Shown here: in pieces, positions 9,267 to 17,579 of the stretch
Layout of the letters: each line of letters begins with the position of its first letter
Numbering within the stretch: the first letter of the stretch is position 1
Origin: Saprospiraceae bacterium
Lineage (GTDB): Bacteria > Bacteroidota > Bacteroidia > Chitinophagales > Saprospiraceae
DNA length: 36,934 nucleotides
Direction: 5' to 3'
Assembly: GCA_029212405.1 (NCBI GenBank)
Contig: JARGNR010000042.1
Span: 19,057-55,990 of the forward strand
The notes under the pieces: model-generated
What the model was told of the DNA's origin: nothing
The model's database searches: none
The model's input: only the letters and a program-made list of their open reading frames with translations
Program-made: the position numbers and the translations under genes

Positions 9267-10062
9267 TTATTTCTAGTGCCTTTTGTTCTTCTGCCAATTT
9301 ATTATTTATAACATATACAATTTGAGTATTGGGAATATTATTCGAAAGCTTTACTTTAATATTGTAGTTGCTAGATCCTTTCTCTACTTTGAAGGCGGCA
9401 ATGGTACCCACCATAATATCTCTGGGAAAAATTGTAGAATATCCATTGGTGATTACTGTATCCCCTATTGAAATCCCCACGTGCTTTGGAATCGATTGTA
9501 AATGCATGAAGTTAGGGTCCAAATCTTTCCAAATCAAATTGCCAGGATAAGCATAGTCTTTGACACTGCAACTAATCCTTGATTGACTATTTAATACTGA
9601 AATGACATGAGCAAAATTTTCATTTACCTCTCTTACTATACCAATAAGTCCATTTTCAGAAATTACTCCCATATCTTTCTGGACGCCTTCCTTTGTTCCT
9701 ACATTCAATGTAAGATGATTGTTTCTAAGATTAAATGTACTTCTGATTACTTTAGCTGGAATAACATCATACTGAATGGATGTATCTGAAGGTGCAGGTG
9801 CTGGAGCATCAATATTAATAAACTTTTCCATCAATGTTGCATTGTGCTTTGCCAGGCTATCGTTTACTTCTTGCAATGACAAGTAACTTTGCCACCTACT
9901 CGTTTTGGAGTCCAACTTATTCGCATAATAATTGGAAGAATTGATGAAAATAGATCGTTGTGTTTGATTATAGTTGACAATCAACACAAATGAAAAAATG
10001 GTTAAAAAAATAAATGTGATGTGGGAGCCAAACCTTGCAAATAAAAGCAGAATGTTTTGCAT
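9253..10062 (-). CDS. mreC: Rod shape-determining protein MreC
   Basis: The 269-residue product has a short cytoplasmic tail, one membrane segment (about 13-31, SHITFIFLTIFSFVLIVNY), a helical linker (about 40-85) and the two-lobed periplasmic beta domain (about 95-260). Conserved stretches include LTLNVGTKEGVQKDMGVISENGLIGIV and GDTVITNGYSTIFPRDIMVGTI. MreC is the periplasmic scaffold that couples MreB filaments to PBP2. It lies 79 bases after mreB and overlaps mreD by 14 bases. Confidence 0.94.
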   Translation of the reverse strand: MQNILLLFARFGSHITFIFLTIFSFVLIVNYNQTQRSIFINSSNYYANKLDSKTSRWQSYLSLQEVNDSLAKHNATLMEKFINIDAPAPAPSDTSIQYDVIPAKVIRSTFNLRNNHLTLNVGTKEGVQKDMGVISENGLIGIVREVNENFAHVISVLNSQSRISCSVKDYAYPGNLIWKDLDPNFMHLQSIPKHVGISIGDTVITNGYSTIFPRDIMVGTIAAFKVEKGSSNYNIKVKLSNNIPNTQIVYVINNKLAEEQKALEIIGDE

Positions 10063-10141
10063 AATGACTCAGGATTAATTAATTGTTTCTTGATCAAGGA
10101 TAGAAATTCTTCTTTTTTCCTTATTTATTTTCTACCCAAAA

Positions 10142-11173
10142 TTAAATACTTCTTCTGTCAATTAAAAATGAATAACGATGAGAATTCTTCAATGCCAGTC
10201 CAGTACCCCGTACCACAGCTCTTAATGGGTCATCTGCTACATGTACTTTCAGTTTTGTCTTTGCTGCAATTCTAGGTGACAACCCTCTCAGCAAAGCTCC
10301 TCCCCCTGTCAAATAGATTCCTGTTCGATAAATATCCGCTGCCAATTCTGGTGGAGTATCTTCCAATGCCTTAAGTACCGCTTCCTCAATTTTAGTAATC
10401 GATTTATCCAAAGCTTCTGCTACTTCTACATGATTTGTGAATACTTGTTTTGGTATTCCTGTCAACATGTCTCTACCGTTAACGGCATATTTTTCTGGTG
10501 GATTGGGTAAGTCTAGAGCAGCACTTCCCACATGGATTTTTATTTGTTCCGCTGTACGCTCACCAATTAGCAAATTATGCTTACGCTTCATGTAATCTAT
10601 AATATCCATTGTAAATTCATCCCCAGCCGTTCGAATAGACTGATCTGTTACAATTCCGGATAATGCAATAACAGCAATTTCTGTTGTTCCACCTCCTATA
10701 TCGATAATCATATTTCCAATTGGCTCTTCTACATCCAACCCAATCCCTAATGCTGCTGCCATCGGTTCATGAATCAAATATGTCTCTTTACTATCCACAT
10801 GATCTGCAGAATCAAAAACAGCCCGTTTTTCTACTTCAGTAATCCCTGAAGGAATGCAAATCACCATTTTAAGATGGGTAAAAAACTTTCGTTTCTCCCC
10901 AATTAAAGAAATCAAACCTTGAATCAAACTTTCCGCAGCTTGAAAATCTGCAATTACTCCATCTTTCAATGGTCGAATAGTCTTAATATTTTCATGGGTT
11001 TTTTCGTGCATCTGCATCGCCTTATTCCCTACAGCAATTACTTCGTTCGTTCTTCGGTTGATGGCTACAATAGAAGGCTCATCAATGACCACTTGATCAT
11101 CTTGTATAATAAGGGTATTGGCAGTTCCTAAATCTACCGCCAACTCTTGTTTAAAAAATCCAAATATATTCAT
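10142..11173 (-). CDS. mreB: Rod shape-determining actin MreB
   Basis: This 343-residue bacterial actin forms membrane-bound filaments that guide elongation peptidoglycan synthesis. The ATP-binding motifs are clear: phosphate 1 D14LGTANT, connect/phosphate 2 MIIDIGGGTTEIAVIALSG (about 158-176) and adenosine motif TGGGALLRGL (about 289-298). The N-terminal NIFGFFKQ is a likely amphipathic membrane-binding helix. It is the first gene of mreB-mreC-mreD-mrdA. A minus-strand promoter candidate (TAnnTTTG at 11319-11326, weak ATTG at 11348-11351) lies about 145 bases before the start. Confidence 0.97.
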   Translation of the reverse strand: MNIFGFFKQELAVDLGTANTLIIQDDQVVIDEPSIVAINRRTNEVIAVGNKAMQMHEKTHENIKTIRPLKDGVIADFQAAESLIQGLISLIGEKRKFFTHLKMVICIPSGITEVEKRAVFDSADHVDSKETYLIHEPMAAALGIGLDVEEPIGNMIIDIGGGTTEIAVIALSGIVTDQSIRTAGDEFTMDIIDYMKRKHNLLIGERTAEQIKIHVGSAALDLPNPPEKYAVNGRDMLTGIPKQVFTNHVEVAEALDKSITKIEEAVLKALEDTPPELAADIYRTGIYLTGGGALLRGLSPRIAAKTKLKVHVADDPLRAVVRGTGLALKNSHRYSFLIDRRSI

Positions 11174-11498
11174 TTATCATTCTTTATAAGCAATCAAAAG
11201 CACCACGGCCATCAATTATAATGAATACTCAAATCTTTAAAATTCTACATAAAGGATGTTTAAGAAATGAGATTTACACGTTATCCTGTTATACTTCCAT
11301 TGTATCACAAAAAGAGCACAAAAGTACAAACTCCAAAATTGTTAATTCAATTATTGAATAGTAAGTTTCATATAATTGAATGTGTTTTAAATCTTCAAAT
11401 TATGGTATCAATACACTTTATACCAATTTGATATAAAACTAAAGCAAAAATGACACCAAATATTAAAATCAAAGTAAAACAGAATTCAAAACATGGAA
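11174..11498. other. Intergenic region upstream of mreB
   Basis: These 325 AT-rich bases lie between the M16-like gene and mreB, both on the minus strand. The only signal I can support is TACTTTTG on the minus strand (11319-11326), which fits the Bacteroidota -7 element, with ATTG at 11348-11351 (21-base spacer) as a poor -33 match. The leader of mreB would then be about 140 bases. I see no convincing hairpin terminator for the M16-like gene here, which is upstream-oriented, and no small gene. Confidence 0.35.
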
Positions 11499-12788
11499 CT
11501 AAGGGTTTCCAACGATAATTTCAACCATTTTCTCTTTATTTAAATATTTTTGAGCCAATTGATAAATATCATCTGAGGTAATCGTATGAATCCTTCGCAT
11601 TAAATTCTTATAAAAGTCAAAATTCAAGTTGTTTAATGCGATTACTTTAGACATTCCTGCCAACTTAAATGGACCATCTATCATATTTAAGAAATTACCA
11701 CTTAAGTAATTCCGAACCATGTCCAATTCTTCTTCTCCTACCTTTTTCGACTTCAATTGTTCCATTTCATGGTAAATCCCTTCCAAGGTGGGTTCCAAAT
11801 ATTCATTACCTACTTCTGTACTGATATTGAAATACCCATCATAAATCATCATGTCAATGCTAGAATAAATATTATACGTATATCCTTTGTCTTCTCTCAA
11901 TGTTGACATCAATCGACTTCCAAAATACCCTCCCAAAATTGTATTGAGTATAAACATATCCGCAAAATTTGGATGTTCCCTTTTGAACAACCTACACCCT
12001 ATCTTTACAGCACATTGTAAATCATCTTCTCCTTTCAACCTTTTGGATATTCTCTGTTCTCGGGTAGTAGGCTCCTGATACGAAAATGCTTGTACCTCCT
12101 TCAATTCATTGCCAAACTCTTGTTTGACCGATTCCCTTATTTCAGGGGTAATTTTTCCACTTAGAATGATGATTCTGTTATCTGACCCAAAATTAGAATG
12201 ATAGAAATCTACCAAATCATTGCGATTCAAATCTTGGTACATTTGTTTGGTAGAGTTGTATCCGTATGGATGTTCTGGCCCATATAAACATTCCGTGATC
12301 GTCCGATACGCAACCAATTCGCTTTTTGCTTTCTCCACCTTCAGTTTTTGGACACTGTTTACTATGTATTTATCCAGTTCATGTTGTGGGAATGTAGGCT
12401 GATTCAGCATTTCTGATAAGGAAGGCAAAATCTTATCAAAGTGTTTGGTCAATGAAAAAGCTTTGGCGTAAGCATAATCCAAGCTTGCGCCTGAGGTCAT
12501 ATTCGCACCATAAAAATCCACTCGTTCAGCCAATTGAGAAGAAGAAAAAGACTTCGTTCCTTCTTTTAACAATCTAGATGTTGCTCGAGACACACCCTGC
12601 TTTTGTTCTGAGATTCTACCTCCACGATACAATACTTCTAATTGCACCAAGTTTTGAGTTCCCAAATTGACCTCTATATATTCGGTTCCATTGGCCAATA
12701 TTTCCCGATATATGTTCGGAATATGCAATTCAGTAATCCTATTGACAACTGGTCCATTCTTCCTATCTACGCGCTTATTCTCTTGCAT
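11499..12788 (-). CDS. M16 family peptidase homologue lacking zinc motif
   Basis: The 429-residue protein has the two-domain M16 (insulinase/mitochondrial processing peptidase) fold. The C-terminal substrate-binding motif is present (GGYFGSRLMSTLREDKGYTYNIYSS, about 285-309), and YGPEHPYGY (about 168-176) is typical of the family. The HxxEH zinc motif is replaced: where active members have HFLEH before an MLFKGT-like sequence, this one has R68-AT-S71-R72 before LLKEGT. It should therefore be catalytically inactive. In Bacteroidota such members usually sit beside an active M16 partner; none is here. There is no signal peptide (starts MQENKRVDRKNG), so it is predicted cytoplasmic. A near-consensus promoter lies upstream (12902-12935). 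Confidence 0.9.
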   Translation of the reverse strand: MQENKRVDRKNGPVVNRITELHIPNIYREILANGTEYIEVNLGTQNLVQLEVLYRGGRISEQKQGVSRATSRLLKEGTKSFSSSQLAERVDFYGANMTSGASLDYAYAKAFSLTKHFDKILPSLSEMLNQPTFPQHELDKYIVNSVQKLKVEKAKSELVAYRTITECLYGPEHPYGYNSTKQMYQDLNRNDLVDFYHSNFGSDNRIIILSGKITPEIRESVKQEFGNELKEVQAFSYQEPTTREQRISKRLKGEDDLQCAVKIGCRLFKREHPNFADMFILNTILGGYFGSRLMSTLREDKGYTYNIYSSIDMMIYDGYFNISTEVGNEYLEPTLEGIYHEMEQLKSKKVGEEELDMVRNYLSGNFLNMIDGPFKLAGMSKVIALNNLNFDFYKNLMRRIHTITSDDIYQLAQKYLNKEKMVEIIVGNP

Positions 12789-13108
12789 AATTTAATCAAA
12801 CCGATTTATAATCCCCTTTTTCAGTTATTCTACACTGCTCTTCCTCCCAACAATTCAAAATTTATTCCTGTTCAAAATCGCATAACAAAATAAAAGAGTC
12901 ACAAAGATATAGAAGTTCACAAAAGCTGTGACAAATCTGAGGTGAATTTGATTTTCAATAATTCCCAAGCCATTCTTGCGTCTCCAAAACCTATCAATTT
13001 GTCGAAAATGGCAATCTATTTTCGGATTTTATTCACACACAATGGTAGAAAGACGCTTTATAAAGTGTAAAAATTATACTTTTACTCCTTCTAAAAATCA
13101 TAATAACC
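12789..13108. other. Divergent promoter region between M16-like gene and lgt
   Basis: The 320-base gap holds the well-matched minus-strand promoter at 12902-12935. For lgt on the plus strand I find no clear TTTG/TAnnTTTG pair; a CTTTATAAAG palindrome (13053-13062) about 45 bases before the ATG is the only structured element nearby. No RNA gene or small reading frame is supported. Confidence 0.35.
12902..12935 (-). promoter_or_regulatory. Bacteroidota-type promoter for M16-like gene
   Basis: Read on the minus strand, TTTG (12932-12935) is followed after 22 bases by TATCTTTG (12902-12909), matching the -33 TTTG / -7 TAnnTTTG consensus recognised by the main Bacteroidota sigma factor. Transcription would start near 12895 and leave a leader of about 105 bases before the ATG at 12788. 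Confidence 0.6.
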
Positions 13109-14368
13109 ATGTATCCTGACTTATCATACTTGTTTCATGATCTATTTGGCTCTTCTGTAGACAACTGGGCATCTGTATTTAAAACGTTTGGTTTGATGTT
13201 GGCACTTGCATTTGTAGCCTGTGCTTGGTATGTGAAAGTAGAGTTAAAAAGAAAAGAAGAAGAAGGACTGCTCGCTGCCACCACTAAAGTAATTGAAACG
13301 AAAGGGGGGATTCAGTTTGGTGAGATTTTCTCAAATAGTATTGTCCTCGGGATATTGGGGTTAAAACTACCTTATATCATTTCTAACTTTGGAGAATTCC
13401 AACAAGATCCAGCTTCAGTTATTATTTCAGGAAAAGGAAATTGGTTAGTGGGCATACTTGTATTTTTGGGCATTGCTGCGTACAACTACTACCTTCAGAA
13501 AAAAGAAAATGCTCAACCTGGAAAGAAAACAATCGTTGTTCACCCCCATGAGCATACTGGGGATATAATCATTGCCGCAGCGATTTCAGGTGTTATAGGA
13601 TCTAAAGTATTTTCTATCCTTGAGAATTTGGACTCCTTTTTTGCAGACCCAATCGGTCAACTCATTTCAGGAAGCGGTCTGACCATTTATGGTGGTTTGA
13701 TATTTGGCGCAATAACCGTATTCTATTATGTCAATAAAGTAGGTATTAAACCCATCCATATGTTGGATATCGGTGGTCCAGGAATTCTTTTGGGTTATGC
13801 CATCGGTAGAATGGGATGTCAATTGTCTGGTGATGGAGACTGGGGAATTATAGCCGCAGCACAACCAGAATGGTGGTTTTTCCCCGATTGGTTATGGTCC
13901 TACAACTTCCCCAATAATGTTAACAATGAAGGGGTATTGATCGCTGGTTGTGATCCAGAAGCTTATCGGGCAACATTTGCGGATAGAGCCCTTGAAATAG
14001 AACAACGTTGCAAAGAGGCATGTGGCATGAGATATTGTCATGAACTCGAAAACGGAGTTTACCCCACCTCCATCTACGAAATCTTGATCTCATTTTTTGG
14101 ACTGGGATTATTATGGATATGGAGGAAAAAAATAAAGATTGCAGGTATGGTCTTTGCTCTTTATCTGATCTATAATGGTATTGAACGATTTTTCATTGAA
14201 ACCATTCGAGTGAATGAACGATACGACTATTTTGGCTTGAACTGGTCACAAGCACAATTCATCTCCATAGGGTTTATAATTGCCGGTATTCTAGGTGTAT
14301 TGTATCTATTGAAATATGGCCAACGCCATAAAGATATGCTGGTGGATACGGATCACAAAAAAGTCTAA
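13109..14368 (+). CDS. lgt: Prolipoprotein diacylglyceryl transferase (long form)
   Basis: Lgt transfers diacylglycerol from phosphatidylglycerol to the lipobox cysteine of prolipoproteins in the inner membrane. This 419-residue protein has seven or so membrane segments and the family motifs: LTIYGGLIFG (191-200), the signature GYAIGRMGCQLSGDGDWG (229-246), YPTSIYE (318-324) and IYNGIERFFIETIRVN (354-369). It is longer than the roughly 290-residue enterobacterial enzyme because of an N-terminal extension and an inserted loop at about 248-312 that carries Cys281, Cys301, Cys305 and Cys310. The GDGD replacing the usual NGCC in the signature is a known feature of long Bacteroidota forms. The gene stands alone and converges with a lipoprotein gene. 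Confidence 0.92.
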   Translation: MYPDLSYLFHDLFGSSVDNWASVFKTFGLMLALAFVACAWYVKVELKRKEEEGLLAATTKVIETKGGIQFGEIFSNSIVLGILGLKLPYIISNFGEFQQDPASVIISGKGNWLVGILVFLGIAAYNYYLQKKENAQPGKKTIVVHPHEHTGDIIIAAAISGVIGSKVFSILENLDSFFADPIGQLISGSGLTIYGGLIFGAITVFYYVNKVGIKPIHMLDIGGPGILLGYAIGRMGCQLSGDGDWGIIAAAQPEWWFFPDWLWSYNFPNNVNNEGVLIAGCDPEAYRATFADRALEIEQRCKEACGMRYCHELENGVYPTSIYEILISFFGLGLLWIWRKKIKIAGMVFALYLIYNGIERFFIETIRVNERYDYFGLNWSQAQFISIGFIIAGILGVLYLLKYGQRHKDMLVDTDHKKV

Positions 14369-14394
14369 AACCAGACCTCTTTTAATCTGTGATT

Positions 14395-15162
14395 CTACTC
14401 TTTTTGATAATGTGATGCCAGCATCCCCTTAAGGATTTTGATTTGTTCTTTGCTTGGAAATACCAAGATATCACAATGTTCCAAGTGAATCTTATAGTAG
14501 AGGGACTTTGATCGATGAAATAAATAAACATCTTCCTGTTCTAAAGAAAACTTTGCTGAATTATAGAGCTGAGATCTATTCATCACCTGTTCCCCTTTGC
14601 CACTGACTGAATTTTGTGCTATAGATAGTGGAGTTGGTTGTATAACGGTAGTATGTTGGCCTTGAGGAGTGACTACTGTTCCTGCTCGAATTGGAGAATA
14701 AGTTTTTTGTGATTCTCTCATCGACCGATTCGACTCAAAACTCACTTCTTCTACATACGCTCTCACTTTTGGGGCTGGATTTTCATATACCAATTCGTAT
14801 TGATCCAACACTATGGTCATCAAACCGGTCATTTGTCCTTCATCATATCCTGTTGTAATTCTAGGAATGATGTGAAAACTATCTTGGATATCATATTCAA
14901 ATTCAATAATTCGAATCAAGGCACCAAACCGACTATTCGCCTTTGTTTTGGAATACTGTTGATAGCCTTGCACAAAATTTGGATATTTAGGGAGCGCATT
15001 GTCACTATGGGTAGCATTCAGAGGTTTCATCATACCTGGACCAAACGGGGAGGAATTAAATGCAGAATATATCGTGCTATTGCAAGATTGTAATGCACTT
15101 GCGCACAAAAGCATAACAGCCCAGAAGCCACTTTTATTTCTACAAATTAATTGAGTAATCAC
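14395..15162 (-). CDS. Predicted lipoprotein of unknown function
   Basis: The 255-residue product starts with a lipoprotein signal peptide: a basic N-terminus, a hydrophobic stretch (FWAVMLLCASAL) and the lipobox LQS-C27. The mature part is mixed alpha/beta with no motif I recognise; the region RFGALIRIIEFEYDIQDSFHIIPRITTGYDEG (in parts) and the Gln/Thr-rich loop near 165-185 are its clearest marks. It is likely anchored in the inner or outer membrane. It converges with lgt, 26 bases apart, and is separated from the HhH/OmpA pair by a strong hairpin, so it is probably transcribed on its own. Function unknown. Confidence 0.72.
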   Translation of the reverse strand: MITQLICRNKSGFWAVMLLCASALQSCNSTIYSAFNSSPFGPGMMKPLNATHSDNALPKYPNFVQGYQQYSKTKANSRFGALIRIIEFEYDIQDSFHIIPRITTGYDEGQMTGLMTIVLDQYELVYENPAPKVRAYVEEVSFESNRSMRESQKTYSPIRAGTVVTPQGQHTTVIQPTPLSIAQNSVSGKGEQVMNRSQLYNSAKFSLEQEDVYLFHRSKSLYYKIHLEHCDILVFPSKEQIKILKGMLASHYQKE

Positions 15163-15175
15163 ACTTCAAATTTAA

Positions 15176-15214
15176 CAAAAAACAGGTTGTACATAATAAT
15201 AACGTACAACCTGT
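15176..15214 (-). terminator. Rho-independent terminator of OmpA-HhH operon
   Basis: A perfect 11-bp stem (ACAGGTTGTAC at 15182-15192 with GTACAACCTGT at 15204-15214, 11-base loop) lies 24 bases beyond the HhH gene stop. On the minus strand it is followed by a T run (complement of the A run at 15176-15181). The plus strand also has a T run (15218-15223), so it could act both ways, but no plus-strand gene reads into it. Confidence 0.8.
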
Positions 15215-15238
15215 CCATTTTTTAATTGAAATTAGTGC

Positions 15239-16426
15239 TTATCCTTTCCCTCCATCCAGAAAGTCTTGATATTCACGCAATTCATCAAATTTTCCATCAG
15301 CTGCCAATTCTGCTTGTTTTGGCCACGTTGTAGGATCACTCAAGCCAAATCTTGAACCTGCTGCAGTAAGTATTTCTTGAATTTTTTCTGCTGTTGAATC
15401 TGCCAATTCTCTCCAAGTGTTGATCCCATTTTCTCTCAGCAATTTATCGGTTGCTGGCCCAATTCCTTCAATTGCTTTCAAATCATCCTGTTTGAATGCT
15501 TTTAGCACACCTGTTTTGATTAAGTATTTTTCCAATTTAGAATCGGTCATTCCAGCAGCGTTGCTTTTTCCTCCATCTAATTTTTTCTGAAGGGCAATCA
15601 TACTTTCAAAATCACCTGCACCTGCCAATTTAGCTTGCGTCGGCCATGATTTCGGATCGATGATTTTATACTTATCGCCGTATTTATTTAAAATCTCCCG
15701 AAGTTCTGACTCTGTCTTACTTCCCAAAGCAGTATGCGAATCAATTCCATTTTCTTTCAACACACTCTCCATCTTTGGTCCGATTCCTTCAATAATCTGC
15801 AAATTATCTGCTTTAATCCCTGCATAAATAGATTTTACAGGAATGGTCGGCTCTGCTTTTGCATCTGTATCCCCTCCTGCAAATGAAGAGGTTATTGCAC
15901 CTAAAGCAGCGGCTGTTGCAGTATCAACGGCACCTGAAGCATCTTCCTCAGTAGCACTTTCTGCTTCACTCAATTGATCATCACCAGAACTAATGTCATT
16001 GCTTGCTAATCCAAGACCAGCAAGGGTAGTAGAATCCCCCGATCCTGAAGCAGCATCGTCCTCAGCAGCATTTTCAGCTTCACTGTGTTGATCCTCTCCA
16101 GAACTTGAGTCCATACTTGCCAATCCAAGACCTGCTGCACTTGCAGAACCTTCCAACCTTAACGTTTTCATCTCTGCTTCCATTTCTCTCATTCGGCCTT
16201 TTGTTACTGCAAGATCGCCTTCCAATTCACTTCGCTTACTCTTACATGCGGCTAAATCTTCCTCCAAAGCGCCGATTTGCGCATTGAGCCCTTTGATAAT
16301 GCCTTCATATTCCTCCACCTTTTTATTGTATCTATTATTCATCAACCACCATAGCAATGGAAGAAGCAATAATGGAAGTAGCCAGAGCAGCCACCAGGGT
16401 ATATCACATAAAGTAAATAATATCAT
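15239..16426 (-). CDS. Membrane-anchored protein with two helix-hairpin-helix modules
   Basis: The 395-residue product has a strongly hydrophobic N-terminal anchor (WWLLWLLPLLLLPLLWWLM, about 11-29), a coiled coil (about 35-92), an acidic low-complexity linker with a two-copy internal repeat (about 97-125 and 137-164) and two homologous modules of about 80 residues at 207-287 and 315-395. Each module contains the helix-hairpin-helix core IEGIGPxxxxxLxENGI and ends in a DPxxWPxQAxLAxxGxF...LDGGK segment. HhH folds usually bind DNA or other helices; in an envelope-anchored protein the ligand is unclear. It follows the OmpA-like gene by 20 bases and the pair ends in a strong terminator. Anchoring suggests the modules could be cytoplasmic or periplasmic; topology is not decided. 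Confidence 0.85.
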   Translation of the reverse strand: MILFTLCDIPWWLLWLLPLLLLPLLWWLMNNRYNKKVEEYEGIIKGLNAQIGALEEDLAACKSKRSELEGDLAVTKGRMREMEAEMKTLRLEGSASAAGLGLASMDSSSGEDQHSEAENAAEDDAASGSGDSTTLAGLGLASNDISSGDDQLSEAESATEEDASGAVDTATAAALGAITSSFAGGDTDAKAEPTIPVKSIYAGIKADNLQIIEGIGPKMESVLKENGIDSHTALGSKTESELREILNKYGDKYKIIDPKSWPTQAKLAGAGDFESMIALQKKLDGGKSNAAGMTDSKLEKYLIKTGVLKAFKQDDLKAIEGIGPATDKLLRENGINTWRELADSTAEKIQEILTAAGSRFGLSDPTTWPKQAELAADGKFDELREYQDFLDGGKG

Positions 16427-16446
16427 TGTATCTATTTTTTGTTTTG

Positions 16447-17289
16447 TTATTTAATGATTTCAAGTTCGGTTCTTCTGTTTTTCGCTCGACCGTCACTTGT
16501 GTTGTTGGTTGCAATAGGCTTGGTTTCCCCTTGAGAGCTGGCTATAATTTTTGAAGGACTTACCCCTTTACTCACCAAGTAATCCTTGACAATATTTGCT
16601 CTTCTCATTCCCAGGGTTTTGTTGAACGCTTCAGAGTCAATATTATCGGTATGTCCAGTCAATCGAACTCGTTCTCCAGTTTTGATCACTCGTTCAGCAA
16701 CATCATTTAAGTACGATTCAATTTCAGTATTACTTAATTTATTGACTGAGTTGAATGGAAAATAAATCAATGTTTTGTCATCAATTTCTTTAATGGCTTT
16801 AGAATTCTTTAGTTCGTTAAACTCAATACTTTTAAAACTTGACGTACGATCAGCGGATTCTTCTTTGACCAATTGTCCCTTCAACTGAATTCTGTCGTCG
16901 GTCAATGGAGGTTTGAAGAGGTTGGCCACTTCGGTTGCTCTAGCTAAACCCAAATTTTCAAAAGAAGTGTTGTTCACTTCATCGGCTCTATAATTGCCAA
17001 TAATTTCAAGGACTTCATCGTCTTTGAGACCATCTAAAATGGCTTTGCGTCTAGCATCCCATCCATCGTCTGTTACGGCAGCTGCTTTGTCCCAATTAAA
17101 GAGCAAAGGTCCAGAAACTTTGGTTGCGGAAGGTGTGAGTGTTGCGGGTGCATCTTTTTTTGAATTGTCGACAGCGCTGGTTGCGGTTGTAGTTGTACAT
17201 CCACAGGCTGTTTCAAAACAAGGTTTCACAAAATAAATGCCAAACAAAAGCCATAAGATTGCGAGTATAATGATTGGTATCAATCTCAT
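16447..17289 (-). CDS. OmpA-family peptidoglycan-binding protein, inner-membrane anchored
   Basis: This 280-residue protein has an N-terminal hydrophobic anchor (IIILAILWLLFGIYFV, about 5-21), a Thr/Cys-rich spacer, and a C-terminal OmpA-like domain (about 172-280) with TGHTDN (peptidoglycan-contact Asp215), a RRANIVKDYLVSKGV helix and the GRAKNRRTEL end motif. Residues 58-142 look like a second, degenerate OmpA-like module (VLEIIGNYRADE... LARATEVANLF) without the key Asp/Arg. OmpA domains grip diaminopimelate in peptidoglycan. The HhH protein gene follows by 20 bases, so the two probably work together between inner membrane and wall. No beta-barrel is present. Confidence 0.87.
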   Translation of the reverse strand: MRLIPIIILAILWLLFGIYFVKPCFETACGCTTTTATSAVDNSKKDAPATLTPSATKVSGPLLFNWDKAAAVTDDGWDARRKAILDGLKDDEVLEIIGNYRADEVNNTSFENLGLARATEVANLFKPPLTDDRIQLKGQLVKEESADRTSSFKSIEFNELKNSKAIKEIDDKTLIYFPFNSVNKLSNTEIESYLNDVAERVIKTGERVRLTGHTDNIDSEAFNKTLGMRRANIVKDYLVSKGVSPSKIIASSQGETKPIATNNTSDGRAKNRRTELEIIK

Positions 17290-17482
17290 ATGCTTAATAA
17301 TGTTGTTTTAGTTAAAAAATTAAGAATTAAAATACTGAATATTATTGATGTATCCTTCATTTTGACTGAAATACGTAGCAAAGTCACAATATTTGAAAGC
17401 AAATAGGCCTGCTTTAGGTATAATAATTGGTTACTAGGGTTTAAATTAGTGTAAAAAATACGATAACTAAATATGCCAAGTC

Positions 17483-17515
17483 TTTGATTTGCTGTGAATT
17501 ATACTTATAACTTTG
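17483..17515 (+). promoter_or_regulatory. Bacteroidota-type promoter for fbp
   Basis: TTTG (17483-17486) and TAACTTTG (17508-17515) are separated by 21 bases, a good match to the -33/-7 consensus. A second TTTG at 17488-17491 gives a 16-base spacer. The leader before the ATG at 17580 would be about 57 bases. Confidence 0.6.
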
Positions 17516-17579
17516 GGCAGTCTTTAACCATTAATTGAAAGCTGAACCGTCAGTTCATTTACCATTAAAAGCGTACAAA

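Noticed and set aside
14800-15093. 97-codon plus-strand frame inside the lipoprotein gene
   Set aside because: The minus-strand frame has a clear lipobox signal peptide; the plus-strand one has no recognisable feature.
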